From: Oscillospiraceae bacterium
Lineage (GTDB): Bacteria > Bacillota > Clostridia > Oscillospirales > Ruminococcaceae
Assembly: GCA_021201235.1 (NCBI GenBank)
Contig: JAJQFI010000016.1
Coordinates: 186,001-250,000, forward strand
Length of the DNA stretch: 64,000 nt
Direction: 5' to 3'
Part shown: one piece after another, positions 1 to 8,168 of the stretch
Layout of the letters: each line of letters starts with the position of its first letter
Position numbering within the stretch: position 1 is the first letter of the stretch
Made by a program: the position numbers and the translations under genes
The notes under the pieces: generated by a model
The model's database searches: none
The model's input: only the letters and a program-made list of their open reading frames with translations
What the model was told of the DNA's origin: nothing

Positions 1-20
1 GGTGTCCCGGAGCTCGATAT

Positions 21-680
21 TCAAGGGTTCGTGCATTTCATTCTCTTCTTTCTTATGTGTCTTCTGACCAAAGTCCCGATTCCGAGACCGGCGAGGGAGA
101 TTATAGCACCGATGAGCCACAATGTCAAGTTCGGGAGATTGAAGTTGCCGAATGCGATGGTGTTGGCGAGCTTGAAGGTGGCGTATTCGGCGAGGGTGTA
201 CATGATGCCGAAGATGACTGCCGACAACCATTTCCACCTGCCCCAATAGTCGTTTATGCCGATGAGAATGGAGAGCACGAAAGTAGTGACTGGCAGGACA
301 AGACCGATAACAATCAGATAGTATCCCATAGCATCCGAACCGCTGATTATGCACCAGAAGAGTATCATTGCGATTGCGTAAATCACCAAGCATGTTGCGA
401 TGATTATGAGCTTGCCGATATTACGCTTGCTTTTTACGGTGTCGGTGCTTTCTTCGAGGTATTCGAGGTATTCAGTCACAGGAGATTCCTCCTTTAAAAG
501 ATGGTCGAGGGTGACGTGATAGAGGTCACTCATTTTGACAACACTTATTATGTCGGGGTAGGTTTTCCCGTTCTCCCAGTTTGAGACGGTCTGCCTGCTG
601 ACGCCAAGGGCTCCCGCCGCTTGCTCCTGAGTAAGTCCCGCCGCCAGTCTTGCGTTTTTGATTTTTGTACCGATGTCCAT
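21..680 (-). CDS. XRE-family regulator with membrane-embedded C-terminal half
   Basis: A 219-residue protein. Residues about 4-60 form a helix-turn-helix of the XRE/Cro type (LTQEQAAGALGVSRQTVSNW). A short linker then leads into four hydrophobic segments at about 92-114, 119-141, 150-170 and 185-206. The layout is that of small membrane-anchored XRE regulators of Clostridia that are thought to sense something at or in the membrane. The ligand and targets cannot be read from the sequence. It starts at ATG with AAGGGAG upstream and has its own promoter (706-734). The stop lies close to the left edge of the window, so a downstream operon partner outside the window is possible. Confidence 0.9.
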   Translation of the reverse strand: MDIGTKIKNARLAAGLTQEQAAGALGVSRQTVSNWENGKTYPDIISVVKMSDLYHVTLDHLLKEESPVTEYLEYLEESTDTVKSKRNIGKLIIIATCLVIYAIAMILFWCIISGSDAMGYYLIVIGLVLPVTTFVLSILIGINDYWGRWKWLSAVIFGIMYTLAEYATFKLANTIAFGNFNLPNLTLWLIGAIISLAGLGIGTLVRRHIRKKRMKCTNP

Positions 681-705
681 GCGAGCACTCCCTTTCTATA
701 GGCTT

Positions 706-734
706 ATTATAAGCGATTTTCGGGACTTTGTCTA
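706..734 (-). promoter_or_regulatory. Sigma-A promoter of the XRE gene
   Basis: On the minus strand, -35 TAGACA (734-729) and -10 TATAAT (711-706) are separated by 17 bases, about 25 bases before the XRE start codon. Confidence 0.75.
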
Positions 735-799
735 TCAATTTGTCTTTACTTTCGGGATTTTTCGGTGTCAAAATGGTTTGACATGGAGGAGTTATATGT

Positions 800-886
800 C
801 TGCGTCCACGGACGCGCATCCACAGGACGCGCCAACAAAAAAACGCCTTTCGGCGTTCGACTTTGTGGCTGCATCCACGGACGCGC
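800..886. repeat. Three copies of a 17-base GC-rich repeat
   Basis: Copies lie at 800-817, 816-832 and 869-886. Each reads roughly GC(A/G)TCCAC(A)GGACGCGC on the plus strand. They sit in the 240-base gap between the XRE promoter and tRNA-Arg, interleaved with two terminators. GCGTCC is also the first six bases of the tRNA-Arg. No gene is seen in this gap. Confidence 0.6.
837..857 (-). terminator. Second terminator behind the tRNA genes
   Basis: On the minus strand, AACGCC-GAAA-GGCGTT is followed directly by a run of T. It stands about 60 bases behind the tRNA-Arg end and backs up the nearer terminator. Confidence 0.75.
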
Positions 887-889
887 ATG

Positions 890-917
890 AAAAAAGCACC
901 TATTCAGGTGCTTTTTT
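890..917 (-). terminator. Terminator of the tRNA transcript
   Basis: On the minus strand, AAGCACC-TGAATA-GGTGCTT is followed by TTTT, beginning three bases after the encoded CCA of tRNA-Arg. Confidence 0.85.
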
Positions 918-919
918 CA

Positions 920-996
920 TGGCGCGTCCTACAGGATTCGAACCTGTGGCCTACGGCTTAGAAGGCAGTTGCTCTATCCAGCTGAGCTAAGGACGC
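920..996 (-). tRNA. tRNA-Arg(UCU)
   Basis: A 77-nt cloverleaf with acceptor GCGTCCT/AGGACGC, D-arm, T-loop GGTTCGAATCC and encoded CCA. The anticodon loop CTTCTAA gives anticodon UCU, reading AGA. The anticodon stem ACTGC/GCCGT has a T-C mismatch in its middle pair, where many relatives would have T-A. It is probably co-transcribed with tRNA-Gly just upstream. Confidence 0.95.
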
Positions 997-1003
997 ATAA
1001 AAA

Positions 1004-1077
<74 letters not shown>

Positions 1078-1098
1078 AGGTTATCCGTCGCCGGGAAC

Positions 1099-1881
1099 TC
1101 ACTTCTCAGCAACGAACGATATTATAGCATAAGAAAAGGCAAATGTCAAGCGTTTTCTTCGGGACTTTTTCAAATTCAGACGTCTTCTTTTTTTGCGCCT
1201 GAGCTTGTCGATTATTTTGTCCTTGAAGATTATCCCCACCAGTCCCAGAACCGCCACAACTGCGAACAATATAATCGCCGCGATAAGGTTGCCGTCGCTA
1301 AGGCTTGCACCGAAAACAGTCGAGAGAATTATCGCAGGAGTCCTTGCGAGCATCGAGAGGAAGAAGAACCGGGACGGCTTTATCTTCGTGAGTGGCACGA
1401 TATAGGTCAGAGCGTCCTTGGGCATGCCCGGAATCAGGAAGAGGATAAAGACGGTCGCCTCAAGCTTCTTATCGTCGTTTAAGAATTCGAACCGCTTGAT
1501 GCCCTTGCCGTCGACGAAGGCTTCAACCACCGGCATGCCGAATTTTCTCACGGTCATGAATACAACAACTGAGCCTAAGAACACTCCCAAAAAGCAGAGA
1601 ACCGTTCCCCAGAAGTTTCCGAAGAGGACTCCGCCGAGGATCTGGATAACTCCGCCCGGGATGAGGGCGACGACGACCTGGAGCATCTGCAAAAGAAGGT
1701 AAACAATAACGCCCAGGACGACATTGCGGTCAACTATAGCCTGAAGGGCTTCCCTGCCCTCGTCGGTTGAAAGCAATTTGACAAGCGGGATTCCGGCTAT
1801 TGTCAGACCCACCATAACTATGACGAGTATGACAACAGCCGCAATTTTGATTGCCTTTTTGTTTTGAAAGATGTTTTTCAT
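1099..1881 (-). CDS. DedA/TVP38 (TMEM64)-family membrane protein
   Basis: A 260-residue integral membrane protein. It carries the family's central region: a re-entrant hydrophobic segment with IPGGVIQILGGVLFG at about 74-88, and the FLIPGMPKDALTYI motif at about 149-162. The family is linked to lipid-carrier or phospholipid translocation in other bacteria; the substrate here is unknown. A basic tail (RRKKRRRLNLKKSRRKR) follows the last membrane helix. The final 15 or so codons overlap the tRNA promoter, so the C-terminus may be less conserved. It is the last gene of the scp-to-pncB run, 8 bases behind the preceding gene. Confidence 0.85.
   Translation of the reverse strand: MKNIFQNKKAIKIAAVVILVIVMVGLTIAGIPLVKLLSTDEGREALQAIVDRNVVLGVIVYLLLQMLQVVVALIPGGVIQILGGVLFGNFWGTVLCFLGVFLGSVVVFMTVRKFGMPVVEAFVDGKGIKRFEFLNDDKKLEATVFILFLIPGMPKDALTYIVPLTKIKPSRFFFLSMLARTPAIILSTVFGASLSDGNLIAAIILFAVVAVLGLVGIIFKDKIIDKLRRKKRRRLNLKKSRRKRLTFAFSYAIISFVAEK
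1121..1149 (-). promoter_or_regulatory. Consensus promoter of the tRNA pair
   Basis: On the minus strand, TTGACA (1149-1144), 17 bases, TATAAT (1126-1121). It lies inside the last codons of the upstream DedA-type gene, about 45 bases before the tRNA-Gly. Confidence 0.85.
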
Positions 1882-1889
1882 AGAAAATC

Positions 1890-2432
1890 CTACCGCCGTT
1901 TTCCGTGTCCGAAAAGCTTGTGCCTCAGCTTCTTCTCATAGATATAGAGAAGCCGGTCAAGGAGTATATCGAACATCGCAAATACAACATTACCTACTGC
2001 CAGCAACAGAATCCAGAACCACGAAAGCTCCCCAATCATATCCGTTTCCGTGATGCCGAAGACGAAGATTATGATGAGATATGCAAGAATCATTGCAATA
2101 TTGAAGGTCGCGAACTTTAGAAGAGTTTTCAGCACCTTCGGCTTTAGCCTCTGTATGTAGACCCGAAGTATCGGATAGTAGCCGAAGAACATGACATACA
2201 TCATCGCCGCTTCCTTGTCGGGGCACATGAACAGTGAAAGGATAGATACCCCGACATAAGCGCAAAGGCTCGTTTTCAAGCCGCATTCGGTATAGAGGAT
2301 ATACATGAGTATTGAGCATATCATCGGGAAAACATACAGAAATATCGGAAGAAATCCGACCGAAAATTCAAGTACAAGGCAGAGTGCCGAAACTATCCCG
2401 CCGAATGCGACGTTGAAAGCTGTCTTTCTCAT
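1890..2432 (-). CDS. Small polytopic membrane protein coupled to pncB, possibly an ECF-type S component
   Basis: A 180-residue protein with about five hydrophobic segments (about 8-30, 32-48, 55-72, 108-130, 138-160). I do not recognise a named family with certainty. The N-terminal pattern (AFGGIVSALCLVLEF), the size and the number of helices resemble ECF-transporter substrate-binding (S) proteins, a group that includes the niacin transporter NiaX. The start codon overlaps the stop of pncB by 4 bases, so the two are translationally coupled. That supports, but does not prove, a role in nicotinate uptake. It could equally be an unrelated Clostridia-specific membrane protein. Confidence 0.65.
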   Translation of the reverse strand: MRKTAFNVAFGGIVSALCLVLEFSVGFLPIFLYVFPMICSILMYILYTECGLKTSLCAYVGVSILSLFMCPDKEAAMMYVMFFGYYPILRVYIQRLKPKVLKTLLKFATFNIAMILAYLIIIFVFGITETDMIGELSWFWILLLAVGNVVFAMFDILLDRLLYIYEKKLRHKLFGHGKRR

Positions 2433-3883
2433 TTTGCGAAGTGGTGCGAGTGCTCGTTAAGAAGCTCCTGCTTGATATCCCAGAGCTTCTGCGAAAGGTC
2501 GACATAGTGTACATGCGGGTTCTCGAAACGAAGTACCGAATCCCACATTGTGGCGATTTCGCGGATGCAGTGGTTTCTGCTCTCGCTTAAAGTCGGCATG
2601 TTGTAAACGCACTCGCCGTTTTTGAAGATTGGTACAAGAAGCTCACGGGCTGTATAGTTCTCAAGGGTTCTGCGCTTCCATGTGTAGTCGGGATCGAAGA
2701 TTTCGAGCGGCTCCATGTCGTTGACCGTCTCATCATGCAGGCAGAGATAGTCCGCAATCGCCTTGCCGTTTTCGTTGTCATAGAGGCGATAGAGCTTCTT
2801 GAAGTGAGGAGTCGTAATCTTCTGGACATTCTCGGAAATCTTTATCTTCGGGATGATGTTGCCGTTCTCGTCTTCAAATGCGACGAGCTTATATACGCCG
2901 TCAAGGACGGACGAAGGCTTCGAGGTGATGAGTCTTTCGCCGACGCCGAAGGAATCGACCTTCGCTCCCTGCAAAAGCATATCACGGATGAGATATTCAT
3001 CAAGGGAGTTCGAAGCCGTAATCTTGCAGTCGGGATATCCGGCATCATCGAGCATCTTTCTCACTTTCTGGGAAAGATAGGTTATATCTCCTGAGTCGAT
3101 TCTTATGCCCTTGGGACGCTTGCCGAGGGGCTTGAGAACTTCATCAAAAGCCTTGATTGCGTTCGGGACGCCGCTCTTGAGAACGTTATAGGTATCTACA
3201 AGAAGCGTTGCGTTGTCGGGATAGACCTCGCAATAAGCCTTGAAGGCATCGTACTCGGTGTCAAACATCTGAACCCACGAGTGAGCCATGGTTCCGGTTG
3301 CCGGGACGCCGAACTCTTCGTCCGTAAGAGCGCATGCCGTTGCCGCCGCTCCGCCGATGTATGCGGCTCTTGCTCCGAGGACTGCCGCATCGGGACCGTG
3401 AGCCCTGCGTGAGCCGAACTCGGCTATAACTCTGCCCTCGGCGGCACGAACAATTCTGTTAGCCTTGGTGGCGATGAGCGACTGGTGGTTGATTGTGAGG
3501 AGCAAAAACGTCTCAAGAAGCTGAGCCTGAATTGCGGGAGCCCTGATTGTCATTATCGGCTCGTTCGGGAATACCACAGTGCCCTCGGGAACCGCCCAGA
3601 CATCGCCAGTGAACTTGAAGCTCTTCAAGTACTCCAAAAAGTCTTCGGAAAACTGGTTCTTGGATCTGAGATATTCGATATCCTTATCGTCAAAGTGCAG
3701 GTTCTTTATGTAGTCGATTGCCTGCTCAAGTCCAGCCGCGATGACATAGCCGCCGTCGCCGGGAACTCTACGATAGAAGAGATCGAAATAGCAGACCCTG
3801 TCCATCAGCCCTTTTTCGAAGTAGCCGTTGCCCATTGTCAGCTCGTAATAGTCAAAAAGCATTGTGTAATTTACGTTGTTCAT
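2429..3883 (-). CDS. pncB: Nicotinate phosphoribosyltransferase
   Basis: A 484-residue cytosolic enzyme converting nicotinate, PRPP and ATP to nicotinate mononucleotide, the entry step of the Preiss-Handler NAD salvage route. Family landmarks are the N-terminal YELTMGNGYF, the FGSRRAHGPDAA segment at about residue 160, GTMAHSWVQMF at about 198 and the phosphate-binding RIDSGDI region at about 264. Length is normal for the long Gram-positive form. ATGA overlaps on both sides with rluB and the small membrane protein indicate one operon. Confidence 0.95.
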   Translation of the reverse strand: MNNVNYTMLFDYYELTMGNGYFEKGLMDRVCYFDLFYRRVPGDGGYVIAAGLEQAIDYIKNLHFDDKDIEYLRSKNQFSEDFLEYLKSFKFTGDVWAVPEGTVVFPNEPIMTIRAPAIQAQLLETFLLLTINHQSLIATKANRIVRAAEGRVIAEFGSRRAHGPDAAVLGARAAYIGGAAATACALTDEEFGVPATGTMAHSWVQMFDTEYDAFKAYCEVYPDNATLLVDTYNVLKSGVPNAIKAFDEVLKPLGKRPKGIRIDSGDITYLSQKVRKMLDDAGYPDCKITASNSLDEYLIRDMLLQGAKVDSFGVGERLITSKPSSVLDGVYKLVAFEDENGNIIPKIKISENVQKITTPHFKKLYRLYDNENGKAIADYLCLHDETVNDMEPLEIFDPDYTWKRRTLENYTARELLVPIFKNGECVYNMPTLSESRNHCIREIATMWDSVLRFENPHVHYVDLSQKLWDIKQELLNEHSHHFAK

Positions 3884-4653
3884 TTTTTCTTGCCTCGATA
3901 TTTATTATTTTGGGAAGACGCGCTTCCCTTTTGAATAGCATTTCTTAATGCCGTAAGCTCCGCCGGTGTCAACTCCCGATAGTCGCCCGGCTTCAGCATT
4001 CCAAGCTTTATAGGTCCGACAGCGGTTCTCTTGAGTCTTGCGACCTCGAGCCCCACTGCGTTGCACATGCGCCTTATCTGGCGGTTTCTGCCCTCACGGA
4101 TGGTTATCTGGAGGACCACCCTGCCCTCTTCCTTCGTGAGCACGAGAACTGTTGCGGGAAGAGTTTTCTTGCCGTCATCGAGGACTACGCCCTCAGAGAG
4201 CTCAACAAGCTGTTCCTCGGTGATGTCCGGTCTGACTGTTACCCGATATGTTTTTGAAATGTGACAGCTCGGGTGCATGATGGCGTTTGCCATCGCACCG
4301 TCGTTTGTGAAGAGAAGAAGCCCTTCGGAATTCATGTCGAGCCTGCCGATGGGATATACTCTTTCTTCAACGCCCTCAAGAAGTTCTGTCACGCATCTTC
4401 TGCCCCTGTCGTCGCTCATCGTCGTGACATAGCCTCGGGGCTTATTCAGCATGATATAGACGTTATTTTTCTTCTCGTCTGTGGGAAGATTGATGCCGTC
4501 TATGCTGATTATATCCTTTCTCGGGTCTGCTTTGTCGCCAAGCTTGCAGGGTCTGCCGTTCACCTTGACCCTGCCCTCGGAAATCATTGCCTCCGCTTTC
4601 CTTCGGGAGGTGACTCCGCAGTCGGAGATGATTTTCTGTATTCTTTCCGTCAT
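3880..4653 (-). CDS. rluB: RsuA/RluB-family pseudouridine synthase
   Basis: A 257-residue protein with an S4 RNA-binding domain (about 3-60, RIQKIISDCGVTSRRKAEAMI) and a catalytic domain with the PIGRLDMNSEGLLLFTND motif, whose Asp attacks the target uridine. It is expected to modify 23S rRNA (RluB) or 16S rRNA (RsuA). Neighbouring scpA/scpB and gene order shared by many Firmicutes favour RluB. A basic C-terminal tail (about 245-257) follows the enzyme domain. It overlaps pncB by 4 bases. Confidence 0.92.
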   Translation of the reverse strand: MTERIQKIISDCGVTSRRKAEAMISEGRVKVNGRPCKLGDKADPRKDIISIDGINLPTDEKKNNVYIMLNKPRGYVTTMSDDRGRRCVTELLEGVEERVYPIGRLDMNSEGLLLFTNDGAMANAIMHPSCHISKTYRVTVRPDITEEQLVELSEGVVLDDGKKTLPATVLVLTKEEGRVVLQITIREGRNRQIRRMCNAVGLEVARLKRTAVGPIKLGMLKPGDYRELTPAELTALRNAIQKGSASSQNNKYRGKKK

Positions 4654-4680
4654 TATATCACCGTCATATTTTTGTATATT

Positions 4681-5568
4681 TCAGCCGATATGCGTTACTG
4701 CTCCTACCATCGAGAAGCAGTAATCATAAAGGTTTGTGTGGTCGTACCAGTCATTTGGGTCGCTTAAGGTCACGCAGATAAGCGTTACCCCGTCACGCTC
4801 GCATGCGGAAACAAGGCATCTTCCCGCCTTATCGGTAAAGCCTGTCTTCACGCCTATAACGCCGTCGCAGGAGCTCAGGAGCTTATTCGAATTTGAAAGC
4901 CAGAAGCTCTCGCCGTCGCCGAACTCAAGGCAGATGGACTTAGTCCCGCAGATTTCTCTGAATGTTTCATTTGAAAGAGCAAGCCTCGTCAGATTCGCCA
5001 TGTCGAGAGCGGTTGAATAATGCTCGTCGGTATAGTCATCAAGTCCCGATGGCGTGACAAAGTGGGTATTCATCAGCCCGAAATTTTCGGCTTTTTCGTT
5101 CATAAGGTCGACAAAGTCTTCAATGCTCCCCGCGACCGCCACTGCGGCGGCATTTGCGGCATCGTTGCCGCTCGGAAGCATCATGCCATACGAGAGTATC
5201 CGCTTTGTGACTACCTTGCCCTCACTTAACCCCATCGACGAGCCCTCGACCTTGATTGCCTCGCTGTCGACCGTGAACCAATCGTCGATGTCGCCCGACT
5301 CGAGTGTCAGAAGAGTTGTCATTATCTTCGTTGTGCTTGCCATCGGGAGCTCAAGATCGGCGTTTTTCTCATAGAGAACTCTGCCGGTTTCATACTCGAC
5401 AACCACCGCCGCCCTTGCCGCAATCTGGGGCTCGGAGCGGACGGATGCCGACAGGACACTTGAACTCGCCTGTGACGAGGCGCTACGCGACCTTATGCAG
5501 ATGCAGGATGCCATCACAACAAGACATACCATACAGACGGCAACCCGCTTGATTGTATATTTATCCAT
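4681..5568 (-). CDS. dacB: D-alanyl-D-alanine carboxypeptidase (low-molecular-weight PBP)
   Basis: A serine peptidase that trims the terminal D-Ala from peptidoglycan stem peptides. Using the ATG at 5568 the protein has 295 residues. It has an N-terminal export signal, the catalytic STTK at 78-81, SGN at 133-135 and KTG at 241-243. The reading frame is open upstream to a TTG at 5604, but the ATG gives a start directly before the signal sequence, so I prefer it. The domain found after the catalytic part in PBP5-like enzymes is absent, as in DacF/DacB-like spore-former versions. Its position between ytfJ and rluB fits a sporulation-related DacB or DacF; the symbol is tentative. Confidence 0.88.
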   Translation of the reverse strand: MDKYTIKRVAVCMVCLVVMASCICIRSRSASSQASSSVLSASVRSEPQIAARAAVVVEYETGRVLYEKNADLELPMASTTKIMTTLLTLESGDIDDWFTVDSEAIKVEGSSMGLSEGKVVTKRILSYGMMLPSGNDAANAAAVAVAGSIEDFVDLMNEKAENFGLMNTHFVTPSGLDDYTDEHYSTALDMANLTRLALSNETFREICGTKSICLEFGDGESFWLSNSNKLLSSCDGVIGVKTGFTDKAGRCLVSACERDGVTLICVTLSDPNDWYDHTNLYDYCFSMVGAVTHIG

Positions 5569-5643
5569 AAACTTTTTCGTATTCCTTTCCGGTTGCGAAA
5601 GCAACTATTTGAGTACGATTAGTTTGTGGACAAGGGGCTCGTT

Positions 5644-6072
5644 TTATTCGCCCGTTTCCTCATCTTCGTTGGTGTCTTCGTAAACAACTTCCATCTTATT
5701 ATGCTTGTCTAAGAAGCTGACGACCTTGTCGATAACGTCAGGGATTGTGGCGAGTGCCGCATTCTCCTTGGGGGCGTTGACGGTGAGCTGAAGGAGCTTT
5801 GTGGAGCCGTCGGGAGCGATTGTGATGAATGCAAGAGGTGTAACGGTTACTCCGCCGCCCATTCCACCGCCAAAGAGGTCCTTTTCGCTCTTGGCGGGAA
5901 TATCCGAGCCGCCGGAGCCGAAGCCGACCGAGACCTTGGAAACGGGGATAATCGTGGTTCCGTTCGGGACGGTTATCGGGCTTCCGACAACGGTGTCGAC
6001 GTCGACGACCTCCTTGATTTTCTCGATTGCAGTCTGGACGAGACCTTCAAGATTGCTTTTCTTTTCGTTCAT
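5644..6072 (-). CDS. ytfJ: GerW/YtfJ-family sporulation protein
   Basis: A 142-residue protein of the YtfJ/GerW family. It shows the characteristic early segment (VDVDTVVGSPITVPNGTTII), the Gly-rich stretch FGSGGSDIPAK and the GGGMGGGVTVTPLAF loop at about 67-83. In Bacillus the family member is a spore protein needed for germination responses. It overlaps the DUF2953 gene by 4 bases, the same pairing as Bacillus ytfI-ytfJ. The acidic C-terminus (EDTNEDEETGE) is not part of the core. Confidence 0.92.
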   Translation of the reverse strand: MNEKKSNLEGLVQTAIEKIKEVVDVDTVVGSPITVPNGTTIIPVSKVSVGFGSGGSDIPAKSEKDLFGGGMGGGVTVTPLAFITIAPDGSTKLLQLTVNAPKENAALATIPDVIDKVVSFLDKHNKMEVVYEDTNEDEETGE

Positions 6073-6839
6073 GTTAATCCTTCTTTCTCGGAATTACTCT
6101 CGGGCTCGGCTTTCGGGAGCTTGTCGAGAGCTGATTTTACTTTAAGGTAGTTTATAAGTATATACACGGCTAACGCCAATATAGACAGGACTCTTGCCTT
6201 TACGAGAAGGCTTCCCTCTGCATCGAAGGTTTTATTTTCATAATCGCACTTGATTTCGGTTTTCTTGATTTTCACACTGAAAAGACAGCATATCAAAGCA
6301 AGCGCGTTATAGAAAACAGCGTTGATTTTGCCGAAATTCGTTCCGGCTGTAGCGGCATCCTCGCCGCCGACGGTCAGGTGAAGCTCCAAATCATTGATTT
6401 TGATGAGCTTCAGAAGCTTTTTGAGTGCCGTTTTGACCTTCGGAAGATAAACTTTTATTACGTTCCACTTGTCAAGAAGAGAACTGCCCGATTTCTTATC
6501 CTCTTCGTACTCTTCCTGCTTCTCCGCAGGTTTCTCCGGTTCGGGTTCAAGCTCAGGCTTTGGCTCCTCCGGAACCTCCGAAATCTCACTTATTACGATT
6601 TCGGGCTTTTCAGGGGCTGGTTTGGGCTCAGGCTTGTCCCCAACAGTCTCCGACTCCTCTTTCGGCTTGTCATTCTCCTTCTTTTCAGAAGTGTCGAGGC
6701 TATAAACCTTCAGCCAAAGATACTTGACCGAGAGCCTGACACTTTTTTTGTCGAAGCTGACGTAAACCCTGATTGAAAACAGTGTGAGTATGAAAATCAG
6801 TAAAAGCAGAGTAAGAAGCACTATGCCTATGATTTTCAA
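6069..6839 (-). CDS. DUF2953 membrane protein (YtfI-like)
   Basis: A 256-residue protein. One N-terminal membrane helix (about 3-26) is followed by a conserved strand-rich part with VYVSFDKKSVRLSVKYLWL. A low-complexity Glu/Pro/Lys linker (about 53-118) follows, then the DUF2953 core, with a second hydrophobic helix near 214-233. The Pro-Glu linker is unusually long. Function is unknown. In spore formers it is the standard neighbour of ytfJ, to which it is translationally coupled here. Confidence 0.85.
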   Translation of the reverse strand: MKIIGIVLLTLLLLIFILTLFSIRVYVSFDKKSVRLSVKYLWLKVYSLDTSEKKENDKPKEESETVGDKPEPKPAPEKPEIVISEISEVPEEPKPELEPEPEKPAEKQEEYEEDKKSGSSLLDKWNVIKVYLPKVKTALKKLLKLIKINDLELHLTVGGEDAATAGTNFGKINAVFYNALALICCLFSVKIKKTEIKCDYENKTFDAEGSLLVKARVLSILALAVYILINYLKVKSALDKLPKAEPESNSEKEGLT

Positions 6840-6880
6840 TATCGTAAGAAATATTACTATAGCACTTCGCCTCCAGTCGA

Positions 6881-7444
6881 TTATTCTGCTTGCTCGTTCT
6901 CGATTTCATCTATGCTTATCTGCCCTTCGTCCGACGGCAAAGGCGGAAGCTCGCCCAGGTTTGAGATTCCGAAGCATCGGAGGAAATTCTCCGTCGTCTT
7001 GAAAAGAACCGGCTTTCCGGGAATGTCGAGACGTCCAGCTTCGGCGATAAGCTCTTTTTCAAGAAGATTATTGACAACTCCGGAGCTGTCTACTCCTCTT
7101 ACATCATCGATAAAACTACGGGTGACAGGCTGGTTATAGGCAACAATAGTCAGAACCTCGAGAGCCGCCTGAGACAGTGCAGAGCTTCTCTTCGAGCGGA
7201 CAGCCGCAGAGATGTAGGGCGCAAATTCTTTCTTCGTCACGAGTTGCCTTGAAGAATCTAACTTTATCACTTCAAGAGCCGAGCCCGACTCGGAATATCT
7301 GTCGTTGAGAAGATTTATGAAGCTGTCGAGCTCGCTCTGCTCTATTCCTGCGGACAAAGCAAGCTTTTCGTCCTCCACCGGCTCGCCCAAGGCGAATAAT
7401 ATCGCTTCGAGCGCCGAGAGCTTTTCGTTACATTCCACTTTCAT
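6881..7444 (-). CDS. scpB: Segregation and condensation protein B
   Basis: A 187-residue paired winged-helix subunit of the SMC-ScpA-ScpB condensin that loads at parS/origin regions and compacts chromosomes. Landmarks are LEAILFALGEPV at the N-terminus, ALEVLTIVAYNQPVTR at about 93-108 and LLEKELIAEAGR at about 126-137. It overlaps the 3' end of scpA by 17 bases, consistent with co-translation of the two kleisin-complex subunits. Confidence 0.95.
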   Translation of the reverse strand: MKVECNEKLSALEAILFALGEPVEDEKLALSAGIEQSELDSFINLLNDRYSESGSALEVIKLDSSRQLVTKKEFAPYISAAVRSKRSSALSQAALEVLTIVAYNQPVTRSFIDDVRGVDSSGVVNNLLEKELIAEAGRLDIPGKPVLFKTTENFLRCFGISNLGELPPLPSDEGQISIDEIENEQAE

Positions 7445-8165
7445 GCTTCCTCCTGTTGAGAGTTATTTCGGTGTTGTCGTCATTAAGGCTCACTCTGCCC
7501 GACTTGGCGAGCTCCAGAACCGCTAAGAACGCCGCTATCTTTTCCGATTTTCCGTCGATTCCGTCGAGCAGAACCGACACCGGGCAGGTTCCTGACTTGT
7601 AGAGCCTCTTCAGGACGGAAACTATGCCCGTCGAGACAGACACGACACGGTGAGATACAAGCGGTTTGAAGACGGATGCTTCAACCGGTCGCTCACGCAT
7701 CTTCTTGTCGAAAATGCCGATGTAGGCATTCAGAAGTGCCTGCGGGTCACAGTGCCCGACATAGGTTTTCGGAAGCTCGGGGAGCGTCGGCTCGCTTGCG
7801 AAGACCTTGTCGCCGACATATAGCACTGACAGCTTCTCCGCCGCCTGTTTGCAGACGGAATACTGGGTCAGCTTGCCCTCAAGTTCCTGTTTGAGCTCAA
7901 TCGCCTCTTCGTGCTTCGGGAGCAGATAGAGAGTTTTTATTAAGATGAGCCTTGCCGCCATCTCGAGAAAATCTCCGGCATATTCAAAATCATAATCTTC
8001 GATGCCGTCGATATAGTCAAGATACTGGTCAAGGAGTGCCGAAATCTCGATATCGGCGATGCTCAGCTTGTGCTTTGAAATGAGGAAGAGAAGTAAATCA
8101 AGCGGTCCCTCAAAGCCTTCGAGCCTGTATACAACATCGCTTTTGCCTGCTACAGCCGTTCCCAT
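7428..8165 (-). CDS. scpA: Segregation and condensation protein A (kleisin)
   Basis: A 245-residue kleisin that bridges the SMC heads. It has the family N-terminus YRLEGFEGPLDLLLFLISKH, the ISALLDQYLDYI helix and the FLEMAARLILIKT segment. Length is typical. It starts 3 bases after the site-2 protease gene and runs into scpB. Confidence 0.95.
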   Translation of the reverse strand: MGTAVAGKSDVVYRLEGFEGPLDLLLFLISKHKLSIADIEISALLDQYLDYIDGIEDYDFEYAGDFLEMAARLILIKTLYLLPKHEEAIELKQELEGKLTQYSVCKQAAEKLSVLYVGDKVFASEPTLPELPKTYVGHCDPQALLNAYIGIFDKKMRERPVEASVFKPLVSHRVVSVSTGIVSVLKRLYKSGTCPVSVLLDGIDGKSEKIAAFLAVLELAKSGRVSLNDDNTEITLNRRKHESGM

Positions 8166-8168
8166 ATG

